From assembly GCA_900318075.1 (NCBI GenBank), contig ONJI01000013.1, positions 1-47,816 on the forward strand: a stretch of 47,816 nucleotides of DNA. Reading direction: 5' to 3'. The notes under the pieces were generated by a model. The model was not told the origin of the DNA. It did no database searches and was given only the letters and a program-made list of their open reading frames with translations. Position numbers and translations under genes: made by a program. Shown piece after piece: positions 7,774 to 14,429 of the stretch. This DNA is from an uncultured Bacillota bacterium. GTDB lineage: Bacteria; Bacillota_I; Bacilli_A; RF39; UBA660. Position 1 is the stretch's first letter. Each line of letters begins with the position of its first letter.

Positions 7774-8479
7774 AAATGTCTAAGTTCAAAGGTAATTTCT
7801 GCTTATAAGTGATAACTAAATTGTGTAATGCACGAGTCATTGCAACATATAATAATTTCATATCTAAAATATTATCTTCATCGTAATTTATATTACTAGC
7901 ATCGTATATAATTACACCATCAAATTCTAATCCCTTACACAAATAGCACGGCATGATGCATATTCCATCTGAATATTCTTGGACTTTATCTGTAATACAT
8001 TTAATATCAAATACATCTTTTAAAAAAGTATTTAGTTCAATAGCTTGTTTACTGTTTTTAGTTATTATAGCAATATTGTGATTTTCTTTTTTGATTAAGT
8101 TTTGAAGTAATAATATAATATCACTATTTTGTTTAATTTTTTCGTATAAAACTTTATCGCCATGTCTAATTACTGCATCAGCTTGTAACAAATTTAGATG
8201 TTTATTTATTTTATTAGCTTCATTCATTATTTCTATTGTTGTACGGTAGCTTTTATTAAGATTTTTAATTTCAGCGTTTTTAAATATATATTTTTTAATA
8301 CTGTCCCAATTATCTAAACTTCTGTATGAATAAATTGATTGAGCAATATCCCCATAGATGCTAAAGCTAGATTTAGATAGAATTTTTTTTAATACATAAA
8401 ATGTAAAATCATTATAATCTTGTGCTTCATCAATTACGACATGTTTATATGATGAAAAATTTTTAAAAAATGCAGACAA
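7772..8479 (-). pseudogene. Truncated superfamily-1 helicase (UvrD/HelD-like), C-terminal part
   Basis: The 235 residues contain helicase motif II HVVIDEAQDYNDF (~13), motif III YGDIAQSIYSYRS (~39), motif V-like LCKGLEFDGVIIYD (~180) and motif VI LLYVAMTRALHNLVITY (~210). Motif I (Walker A) and the whole N-terminal half are missing. The reading frame continues upstream of the TTG at 8479 for about 25 more codons and then meets a TGA, with no Walker A. Without motif I it cannot hydrolyse ATP, so it is most likely the remnant of a full-length helicase gene cut during element rearrangement. The DYNDFTFYVLKK context resembles HelD as much as UvrD. Confidence 0.75.
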
Positions 8480-8504
8480 AGAACAATTATATTTATTTTT
8501 TAAT

Positions 8505-8696
8505 ATGCTAAATAAAATTACCCCTGAGTTAATAACTGAAATTATTAATCAAATGGAATATGAAAATAATTGCGTGTTACCTGAAGATTTTAAATTAGCA
8601 TTATTTAAGGGATTTGCATTTAATAAATGGCAAATAGAAGAATGTTATAGAAGAATTAATAAGGATAGGACGAAAGCTTTATGCAAAAAAAATTAA
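8505..8696 (+). CDS. Hypothetical 63-aa protein
   Basis: I do not recognise this short protein. It is helical and charged, with LPEDFKLALFKGFAFNKWQIEECYRRINKD as its most structured part. Its end overlaps the kinase gene by 16 nt, as in translationally coupled pairs. There is no clear ribosome site before ATG 8505, and its 5' end lies antisense to the decayed upstream part of the helicase remnant. It may be the tail of an older gene rather than an intact one. Confidence 0.4.
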   Translation: MLNKITPELITEIINQMEYENNCVLPEDFKLALFKGFAFNKWQIEECYRRINKDRTKALCKKN

Positions 8697-9265
8697 TATT
8701 TATAAGTGGAACAATAGGATCTGGTAAAACTACTTTATCAAAGAAAATAATTAATACTATACCTAATTCTATTATGTTAGATGGCGATTGGTGTTTTCAG
8801 CAAGGATGTGATTGGCATTTTGATGAAACTACTAAACAAATGGCTATAAAAAATATAATATATGTTTTAAACAATTTTTTAGAAAACCCTAATTTTGAAA
8901 CAGTTATATTTTGCTGGACATTACATAGACAGGCCATGATGAATCAAATATACAATTCTTTGAATATGAATAATGTTAGTTTTTATCATTTTAGATTATT
9001 ATGTTCTGATGAAGTTTTAAAAGAAAGAATTACTAAACGATTTTTTGATAGAAGAAGTGAACTTGGTATAGAGTATAATGAAAAAGATATTGAAAATATG
9101 TTATTGGGTTCTATAAAAAAGAAATCTCTTTATGTTGAGGATGGTTCTATTGTACTTGATGGAGATGCTAATTTAGAACAACTTAGTGAGGAAATAATTG
9201 AAACAATATCACAGTCAGATAAAATTAAAGTAAAGACTGTTGATAGAAATCAAAAAAAAGTGTAA
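8681..9265 (+). CDS. P-loop nucleotide/small-molecule kinase-like protein
   Basis: The 194-aa protein begins with a Walker A loop FISGTIGSGKTTLSK (~7-20). It has a DGDWCFQQ segment (~36) where substrate-binding Asp is found in related kinases, a hydrophobic VIFCWTLHRQ strand (~78), and a lid with closely spaced Arg residues (KERITKRFFDRRSE, ~115). This is the layout of the AAA_18/AAA_33-type small kinases. The substrate cannot be told. It lies 21 nt before the Nudix gene and is probably co-transcribed with it. As element cargo it may act in nucleotide metabolism or in defence against other elements; neither is shown. Confidence 0.65.
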   Translation: MQKKLIFISGTIGSGKTTLSKKIINTIPNSIMLDGDWCFQQGCDWHFDETTKQMAIKNIIYVLNNFLENPNFETVIFCWTLHRQAMMNQIYNSLNMNNVSFYHFRLLCSDEVLKERITKRFFDRRSELGIEYNEKDIENMLLGSIKKKSLYVEDGSIVLDGDANLEQLSEEIIETISQSDKIKVKTVDRNQKKV

Positions 9266-9286
9266 AATTATACTAGAGGTGATTAT

Positions 9287-9751
9287 GTGACGATAACTAT
9301 GATTGATGAAGATAGTCGTTTTGGGTGTCGTTCTGGAGCAATTATATTTAATGAAGATAAAACTAAAATTCTTCTTGAAAATCAAGATAATGGACGTTAT
9401 ATGTTTCCTGGTGGAAGAATTGATGTTCTTGAAGATAGTAATACAGCAATTACTAGAGAGTTAGAAGAAGAATTAAATTTAAAAATAGATTTAAAATTAA
9501 AGTATATTCTAGAAATGTTTTTAAATTTACCTAAGAAGAAATATCATGAAATCGGATTTTATTATTTAGCTAATATAGATGAAAAAAAAGTTACAAATAA
9601 AACTAAGTCATTAGACGGAGATGGAATTTTTGAATGGATTTCTATAGAAAAATTAAAAGATTATAAAATTTTAGCTAAACCTTTAAAAGATATCATATGT
9701 AAAAAAATTGAAAATGATGGTTTAGAACATATAGTATATAGAGAATATTAA
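9287..9751 (+). CDS. Nudix hydrolase
   Basis: The 154-aa protein contains the Nudix box GGRIDVLEDSNTAITRELEEELNL (~44-67; key residues G, E, R-E-L-E-E-E), which binds divalent metal and cleaves nucleoside diphosphates linked to another group. The N-terminal CRSGAIIFNEDKTKILLENQ strand is typical of the fold, and the C-terminal YEYL-type tail is short. GTG 9287 follows GAGGTG at a good distance. It is the last gene of the kinase pair and ends at a strong terminator. The substrate is unknown; ADP-ribose-like or nucleoside-triphosphate substrates are possible. Confidence 0.85.
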   Translation: MTITMIDEDSRFGCRSGAIIFNEDKTKILLENQDNGRYMFPGGRIDVLEDSNTAITRELEEELNLKIDLKLKYILEMFLNLPKKKYHEIGFYYLANIDEKKVTNKTKSLDGDGIFEWISIEKLKDYKILAKPLKDIICKKIENDGLEHIVYREY

Positions 9752-9765
9752 TGAAACAAATTTTT

Positions 9766-9798
9766 AAAAAGAGGAAAAAATAATTTTCCTCTTTTTAG
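9766..9798 (+). terminator. Terminator after the Nudix gene
   Basis: AAAAAGAGGAAAA and TTTTCCTCTTTTT form a perfect 13-bp stem with a 5-nt loop, with T residues at its end. Confidence 0.85.
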
Positions 9799-9805
9799 TA
9801 TAAAA

Positions 9806-9867
9806 TTCGCGAAATATGTAAAGGGTATGGGATATTTCCCATATATAGAATTTGTATATACAAATTC
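9806..9867. repeat. Cluster of palindromes between convergent genes
   Basis: Three palindromes lie within about 60 bp: TTCGCGAA (near 9807), ATGGGA-TATT-TCCCAT (9827-9842) and the perfect 20-bp GAATTTGTATATACAAATTC (9848-9867). The Nudix gene already has its terminator, so these are extra. They may be sites for a dimeric protein, a replication or transfer origin, or the terminator of the minus-strand repressor. Confidence 0.5.
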
Positions 9868-9880
9868 AGTGCTGGCTATC

Positions 9881-10381
9881 CTATTTCCTTTTCAATATAG
9901 ATTCGTATTTTTTCTCTATGTTAGTTAATAATCTAACAATAACATCAGCCTTTTTTAATAGTTTTTCATCTATGTCAGGCTGTTTTTTTAAATAATTATG
10001 TATATCATTAAAATATTCCTTAGTATCAGCTGCTATGTGTCTCTTTTGATCTATAAAAAACATCATCATTTTTTCTTCTTCTCTTTTTTCCTGAACAAAC
10101 TTATCGTACATTTCATATGAAACAATTATATTTTCCATTCCATATTTTATTGTCTCGTCCGCATAGCCGACCATTTTAGCCGTTTTTTTAAAAGGTAAAT
10201 CCAAATATTTTTCAAAACCTTTTAAAGTTAAAAGAGAAGGCTTAATCCTAAGTCCTTTTTCAATATTATTTATTTCAGTGTGGCTAACATCACATAAATC
10301 AGCAAGCTTTCTCGCTGATAATCCCTTTTTCTTTCGTGCTTGTTTAATTAAGCTACCTAAATCTTCTTTTCTATTCATCAT
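9881..10381 (-). CDS. XRE-family transcriptional repressor of the element
   Basis: The 166-aa protein has an N-terminal lambda-repressor-type helix-turn-helix (LGSLIKQARKKKGLSARKLADLCDVSHTEINNIEKGL split over ~8-45), then a helical C-terminal part rich in Lys and Glu, probably for dimerisation. There is no peptidase domain, so it is not a self-cleaving CI/ImmR partner by itself. It is divergent from the excisionase and integrase genes, and two related inverted repeats lie in the shared promoter region. It probably keeps excision and integration genes off. The start ATG at 10381 is the first of MMN; the second ATG is equally possible. Confidence 0.82.
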   Translation of the reverse strand: MMNRKEDLGSLIKQARKKKGLSARKLADLCDVSHTEINNIEKGLRIKPSLLTLKGFEKYLDLPFKKTAKMVGYADETIKYGMENIIVSYEMYDKFVQEKREEEKMMMFFIDQKRHIAADTKEYFNDIHNYLKKQPDIDEKLLKKADVIVRLLTNIEKKYESILKRK

Positions 10382-10442
10382 TTAAGGCCACTTCCTATCA
10401 CACTTAAATTATACCACATTTTCTCTTTTTTTAATATTTTTT

Positions 10443-10458
10443 TGGAAACTAGTTGACA
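10443..10458. promoter_or_regulatory. Repressor operator 1, overlapping the -35 box
   Basis: TGGAAACTAGTTGACA is a near-copy of the 16-bp site at 10488-10503 (pattern TGGAAA-4-TTTCCA). Its right half contains the TTGACA -35 element of the excisionase promoter, so bound repressor would block polymerase. Confidence 0.7.
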
Positions 10459-10481
10459 AAAATAAATTAAAATGATAAATT
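10453..10481 (+). promoter_or_regulatory. Promoter of the excisionase-integrase operon
   Basis: TTGACA at 10453-10458 and TAAATT at 10476-10481 are spaced by 17 nt. The promoter lies between the two operators. Confidence 0.65.
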
Positions 10482-10487
10482 GAATTA

Positions 10488-10503
10488 TGGAAAGTAGTTT
10501 CCA
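10488..10503. promoter_or_regulatory. Repressor operator 2
   Basis: TGGAAAGTAGTTTCCA has perfect 6-bp arms around a 4-nt centre. Its centre lies 45 bp from that of operator 1, about four helical turns, and it is just downstream of the -10 box. Confidence 0.7.
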
Positions 10504-10524
10504 AAAAACAGAAAGGAGGGTATT

Positions 10525-10809
10525 ATGTCATATACCGAACTATTTAAAATTATATCAACTCCATGGGCTAGTATTAATGATATTATGAAAATTGCTGGCT
10601 GTGGAAAAGATAGTGCAAGAAAGATAAGAGATTCAATAATTCATATAATAAAAGAAGAAAAAAAGGATATACCTTATAGTAAGAAAAAAGTAATACCAAC
10701 CAAAAGAGTTATTGAATACTTAGATCTAGACATCGAATACGTTAAAGACATGGCTATGAAAGAATATGAACTTAAACGTATGAAGGAAAAAACTAATGTC
10801 AGTTACTAA
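10525..10809 (+). CDS. DUF3173-like excisionase
   Basis: This 94-aa basic protein has a small helix-turn-helix-like part (SINDIMKIAGCGKDSARKIRD, ~17-37) and a C-terminal VIPTKRVIEYLDLD segment, matching DUF3173 proteins that precede tyrosine integrases in Firmicute elements and act as directionality factors. Its stop overlaps the integrase start by 14 nt. AAAGGAGGG precedes ATG 10525. It probably bends attachment sites to favour excision; that role is inferred from position and family. Confidence 0.75.
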   Translation: MSYTELFKIISTPWASINDIMKIAGCGKDSARKIRDSIIHIIKEEKKDIPYSKKKVIPTKRVIEYLDLDIEYVKDMAMKEYELKRMKEKTNVSY

Positions 10810-11878
10810 AGATAAAAGAACAAATTTATGGAAATTTAGAACTTATATAACAGATAGTCTAGGAAATAGAAAACAACATCAAAGAAGTGGCTTTAAAACA
10901 AAAAAAGAAGCCCTAAAAGCAGAGCAGAACTTTATAAAAGAGCATGCAAACTCCTGTGATATGACCTTTGGTGAGCTTTGGAACATCTACGAAAAACATA
11001 TAAAACTTAAACTAAAGTATAATTCATATAGAACAATAAAAAATAGAATAGAAACCCATGCCTTACCATATTTTAAGGACTACAAATTAAGTAAAATAGA
11101 CTCCTGTACATATACAAACTGGCAAGCAGAATTAGAAGATGCAGGATATAGCTATAAATATAAAAGCTCTTTGCATGGAGCAATTAGAACTATGCTTAAT
11201 TATGGGATTAAATTTTATGGACTTAAAAATAATATAGCAAGCTCAGTAGGAAACTTTTCAAAGAGAAATGAAATACCAAAAGAACATACAATTTGGACAC
11301 ATGAAGAATTTAAAAAATTTATAAATGTTGTGGATAATGATATGTATAAATTATTCTTTGAAACACTTTTTTACACAGGATTAAGATTAGGAGAATGTCT
11401 AGCCCTAAATTGGAATGATTTAAAAGGCAATTACATTATAGTAAATAAAACATTAACTAGAAATATAAAAAACGGTAAAAAGACCGTTAATAGCCCAAAA
11501 ACAGCAACCTCATACCGTAAGGTAAAAATTAGTAACTATCTATTAAATAGATTAAAAGAATATAAGGAAAAATGCCATAAATACGTTGAATTTGAAAATG
11601 GTTGGTATATATTTGGAAATATAAATCCACTTTCTACAACAACAGTAGAAAGAAAAAAGAATAAGTATTGTAAACTAGCACAAGTAAAGCAAATAAAAAT
11701 ACATGACTTTAGGCACAGTCATGCATCTCAGCTTCTATCATCAGGTGTTCCTATAACAGCAATTTCACAAAGATTAGGACACTCTGATATAGAAATGACA
11801 CTCAATACTTATTCACATATGTTACAAACAGATGAGGACAAAGTAATAGACGTCCTCGACAATTTAAATTATGAATAA
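10796..11878 (+). CDS. int: Tyrosine recombinase / integrase
   Basis: The 360-aa protein has an N-terminal arm-binding part (KFRTYITDSLGNRKQHQRSG), a core-binding helical domain (~55-160) and a catalytic domain with Arg in TGLRLGECLAL (~196), HDFRHSHAS (~303, the H-x-x-R pair), GHSDIEMTLNTYSH (~330-343) and its nucleophilic Tyr (~340). All catalytic residues appear intact. It lies at the right end, 71 nt from the tRNA-Ala copy of the attachment repeat, the usual position for a tRNA-targeting integrase. It would recombine attL and attR to release the element. Confidence 0.95.
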   Translation: MSVTKDKRTNLWKFRTYITDSLGNRKQHQRSGFKTKKEALKAEQNFIKEHANSCDMTFGELWNIYEKHIKLKLKYNSYRTIKNRIETHALPYFKDYKLSKIDSCTYTNWQAELEDAGYSYKYKSSLHGAIRTMLNYGIKFYGLKNNIASSVGNFSKRNEIPKEHTIWTHEEFKKFINVVDNDMYKLFFETLFYTGLRLGECLALNWNDLKGNYIIVNKTLTRNIKNGKKTVNSPKTATSYRKVKISNYLLNRLKEYKEKCHKYVEFENGWYIFGNINPLSTTTVERKKNKYCKLAQVKQIKIHDFRHSHASQLLSSGVPITAISQRLGHSDIEMTLNTYSHMLQTDEDKVIDVLDNLNYE

Positions 11879-11910
11879 GAATATTTTAAGAACTAAAACG
11901 AGTGTTTATA

Positions 11911-11936
11911 TAATTAAAACCTTGATAAACAAGGCT
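11911..11936 (-). terminator. Element-borne replacement terminator for tRNA-Ala
   Basis: CCTTG/CAAGG (11920-11924 and 11930-11934) flank a 5-nt loop. On the minus strand the stem is followed by TTTTAATTATA. It lies inside the element directly downstream of the minus-strand tRNA-Ala and seems to replace the terminator left behind at 6866-6891. The stem is short, so the call is moderate. Confidence 0.55.
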
Positions 11937-11948
11937 TAATTAACAATT

Positions 11949-11966
11949 ATGGTGGAGAATAAGGGA
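11949..11966. repeat. attR: attR: 18-bp direct repeat inside tRNA-Ala
   Basis: It is identical to 6902-6919. It covers the 3' CCA, discriminator and acceptor strand of tRNA-Ala on the minus strand, so the tRNA remains complete after integration. Confidence 0.9.
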
Positions 11967-12026
11967 CTCGAACCCTTGACCCCCTGCGTGCAAAGCAGGT
12001 GCTCTAGCCAACTGAGCTAATTCCCC
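11950..12026 (-). tRNA. tRNA-Ala (anticodon TGC)
   Basis: Read on the minus strand, the acceptor stem is GGGGAAT/ATTCTCC (one G-T pair), with discriminator A and an encoded CCA. The anticodon loop TTTGCAC gives TGC (complement of 11990-11992). Its 3' end is the integration site of the element at 6902-11966. A good promoter lies at 12046-12075. Confidence 0.96.
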
Positions 12027-12335
12027 AGCAACAATTTACTCAATAAGTATAACATCATAAACATATAAAAGTCAATATTTTTTTAAAATTTTATTTATTT
12101 CGTTAATTTTAATTTGGATTTCAGTTTGCCTTTTGAAACCTGAAATAAGTCTGATTTTACATAATTTACTTCTTTAAACTGAATTTACTTTAAAAATTTA
12201 CGAATTTTATTTATTTTATACCAAATGTATTTTAAGTTTTTTCACAGCCGTATTAGAGTTTTTAAGAATAATAATTAAAAAATTGTAGCATATATAAATA
12301 AATATGATAAAATATATAAATATTGGGGTGATATT
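12027..12335. other. Intergenic region between tRNA-Ala and the Tam41-like gene
   Basis: This stretch holds the minus-strand tRNA-Ala promoter. A weak plus-strand promoter (TTGTAG at 12283 and GATAAA at 12306, 17 nt apart) lies before the Tam41-like gene. I see no gene or RNA otherwise. Confidence 0.6.
12046..12075 (-). promoter_or_regulatory. Promoter of tRNA-Ala
   Basis: On the minus strand, TTGACT (12075-12070) and TATACT (12051-12046) are spaced by 18 nt, about 20 nt before the tRNA 5' end. Confidence 0.75.
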
Positions 12336-13256
12336 ATGGATAATTTAAAGCTTATAAATGAAGTAAAAGAAAGTATGCCAGAAAGCATCGCTGCTATAGG
12401 ATATGGCTCAGGTATATTTAGACAAAATGGATATAGTGCTGATGAAATTCCTGATAAAGATATAATCTTAGTTGTCGATAATTTTAGACAATTTTTAATT
12501 GATGATTACAACATGAATCCAGGACATTTCTCACCAGATTTTGATAAAAGAGTACTTCAAGATAAAAAAGATAAGTATAATTATTATAAAAACCTAGGGT
12601 GCTTGAAATTTTATCATGATAATATTCACTATAAAGTAATGATTATATCAAATTCTGCTTTGGAATATGACTTAAAAACCTGGTCATATTTTGGCATGGC
12701 TGGTAGACTTACGAAACCGATCTTATATAATGATATACCTGAAAATTTAGAAAATTTAATTATTAAAAATAGACAAAATGCTTTAATAACTGCTCTACTT
12801 TATAATACCAATGACGAAATTCCTAAAGAACAATTATATAAGACAATATCCAAACTTACTTATATGTACGATTTTAGGACTATACTTCCAGGCGAGAAAA
12901 AAACAAAAGCAGATGACATTGTGAATGGAGCGCTAGCTAAATTTGATGAAAATTTTGCCGAAAGTCAAATAATAGTTATTAATAATGAAATTATTACAAA
13001 TCCCCATCCATTAGAACTTATCGATACCCTCCCAGCAAATCTTGCAAATTACTTACATGATGAATTAAAAATTGATAGTTCAAAAGAGCTTACTAAGGAG
13101 GACATAGAAAGGGTAAAGATAGCTATAGAAAAATATTTTAGAAAAACAAACTTCATAAATTCTATTAGACTTGCCATAAGCAGTAGTTCAACTCTTGGAA
13201 GAAAAGAAACTGTAAGACACGCAATTCAAAAGTTTAAAAAACACCTAAAAAAATAA
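12336..13256 (+). CDS. Tam41/Mmp37-type CDP-diacylglycerol synthase homologue
   Basis: The 306-aa protein matches the Tam41 family: GYGSGIFRQNGY (~22-33) as the nucleotidyltransferase GSG motif, a metal-binding DKDIILVVDNFRQF segment (~40-53), then NMNPGHFSPDF (~60) and YDLKTWSYFGMAGRLTKPI (~108-127). Mitochondrial Tam41 makes CDP-diacylglycerol from phosphatidate and CTP for cardiolipin. Unlike CdsA it is not a polytopic membrane enzyme, and no long hydrophobic segment is seen here. GGGGTGAT precedes the ATG. The homology is by motif reading. Whether it replaces or supplements CdsA in this genome cannot be seen in the window. Confidence 0.8.
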   Translation: MDNLKLINEVKESMPESIAAIGYGSGIFRQNGYSADEIPDKDIILVVDNFRQFLIDDYNMNPGHFSPDFDKRVLQDKKDKYNYYKNLGCLKFYHDNIHYKVMIISNSALEYDLKTWSYFGMAGRLTKPILYNDIPENLENLIIKNRQNALITALLYNTNDEIPKEQLYKTISKLTYMYDFRTILPGEKKTKADDIVNGALAKFDENFAESQIIVINNEIITNPHPLELIDTLPANLANYLHDELKIDSSKELTKEDIERVKIAIEKYFRKTNFINSIRLAISSSSTLGRKETVRHAIQKFKKHLKK

Positions 13257-13265
13257 AACCAATTT

Positions 13266-13294
13266 TTGACTTTATAAGTTAAATTTGTTATAAT
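13266..13294 (+). promoter_or_regulatory. Promoter of engB
   Basis: TTGACT and TATAAT are separated by exactly 17 nt, ending 27 nt before the engB start codon. Confidence 0.85.
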
Positions 13295-13321
13295 TGTGGC
13301 GCATAGTTAGGTGGTTTTAAA

Positions 13322-13903
13322 ATGAAAATAAAATCAGTAGATTTAACTATTTCTGCCATTAGAAGAAGCCAATATCCGACCGATAACAAAGCAGAATATT
13401 TATTAATCGGAAGATCTAATGTTGGAAAAAGTAGTTTCATAAATACAATCATAAACAGAAAGAATTTTGCGAGAACTTCTAGTCGTCCAGGGAAAACCCA
13501 AACGATAAACTTTTATAACGTAAATGATGAGTTTTATTTAGTGGATGCACCAGGATATGGATATGCACAGGTTAGCAAAACTAAGAGAAAAAAATTTGGC
13601 TTGATGATAGAAGACTACATTATCAATAGGAAAAACTTAAAATCTGTCTTTTTACTAATAGATTTTAGACATAGACCAACTAATGACGATATCATCATGT
13701 ACAACTTTTTAAAATACTACAAAATTCCGACTGTTGTTGTGGCAACCAAATCAGATAAAGTAGGGATAACAGTAAGCCAGAAACAGCGTAACATGATATT
13801 AAACGACTTAGATCTAGTTGTTGGAGATGAGTTTATAACCTTTTCAAGCATGAACAAAGATGGTAAAGAAGAAATTTATAAAAAAATCGAAAGGACTATG
13901 TAA
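13322..13903 (+). CDS. engB: Ribosome-biogenesis GTPase EngB (YsxC/YihA)
   Basis: The 193-aa GTPase shows G1 GRSNVGKSSFIN (~30), the SRPGKTQTINF switch (~56), G3 VDAPGYGYA (~75) and G4 ATKSD (~142). Length and motif order are those of EngB, which acts in assembly of the large ribosomal subunit. AGGTGG precedes the ATG and a near-consensus promoter lies upstream. It is followed by an unknown gene and then der, a second ribosome-assembly GTPase. Confidence 0.95.
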   Translation: MKIKSVDLTISAIRRSQYPTDNKAEYLLIGRSNVGKSSFINTIINRKNFARTSSRPGKTQTINFYNVNDEFYLVDAPGYGYAQVSKTKRKKFGLMIEDYIINRKNLKSVFLLIDFRHRPTNDDIIMYNFLKYYKIPTVVVATKSDKVGITVSQKQRNMILNDLDLVVGDEFITFSSMNKDGKEEIYKKIERTM

Positions 13904-13952
13904 TTATATCCCATAAACCTAACAATTTCATAAACTATTTTTAGGTGATAAT

Positions 13953-14429
13953 ATGAAATTTATTAAAGGTGATGGGGTAATTATTTATTTAAGTAGACAA
14001 TACATAAAAAACAATGATTTAAAAGATAGAGAAGCGGCTGAAAAACTAATCCATAGTATAAATAAAAAATATAATATAGAATTATATGGATACTATGACA
14101 CTAAAATATATATCGATAAAAATTATGGAATAATAATAGAAATCAAAAAAGAAGAGTTAGAATATATGGATTATTTTAATGCCGGTTTGGAAATGAATAT
14201 TGAAATAATTGAAGACTCTTTTTTATATAAAGTAGAAGACATATTCAGTATAAAAGGATTAGATAAATTTGTTGTAAGAAAATATGATGATAGTATCTAT
14301 TTAGAAATTCAAAATATATCAGATATTAACTTAGGTATAATATTGGAAAATGCCGAAATCATATATGGAAAACAGGCAAATTTCATAATGAATAAAAGTA
14401 GAATAATAAATTCGGAGGTGATAACATGA
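13953..14429 (+). CDS. Unknown 158-aa protein between engB and der
   Basis: I do not recognise this protein. It has no signal peptide or transmembrane helix and is rich in Ile, Tyr, Lys and Asp with many short beta-prone stretches (ELYGYYDTKIYIDKNYGIIIEI; FVVRKYDDSIYLEI). Its TGA stop overlaps the ATG of der by 4 nt, so translation is coupled, and AGGTG precedes its own start. A role near ribosome assembly or division would fit the neighbours but is only a guess. The coupling and clean start argue that it is a real gene. Confidence 0.65.
   Translation: MKFIKGDGVIIYLSRQYIKNNDLKDREAAEKLIHSINKKYNIELYGYYDTKIYIDKNYGIIIEIKKEELEYMDYFNAGLEMNIEIIEDSFLYKVEDIFSIKGLDKFVVRKYDDSIYLEIQNISDINLGIILENAEIIYGKQANFIMNKSRIINSEVIT

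Larger units (their letters stand above)
6902..11966. mobile_element. Integrated genetic element (~5 kb) in tRNA-Ala
   Basis: The element lies between identical 18-bp repeats (6902-6919 and 11949-11966). The right repeat is the end of an intact tRNA-Ala. It encodes a tyrosine integrase beside the tRNA, a DUF3173-like excisionase, a divergent XRE repressor, a replication-initiator-like protein, and cargo (truncated SF1 helicase, a 63-aa frame, P-loop kinase, Nudix hydrolase). I see no relaxase, coupling protein, capsid or tail gene, so it is a small mobilisable or satellite-like element, or a reduced remnant of a larger one. Confidence 0.88.

Noticed and set aside
7772-8696. Helicase fragment plus 63-aa protein as a toxin-antitoxin or defence pair
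   Set aside because: They are on opposite strands, the helicase lacks Walker A, and the small protein has no recognisable toxin or antitoxin motif.
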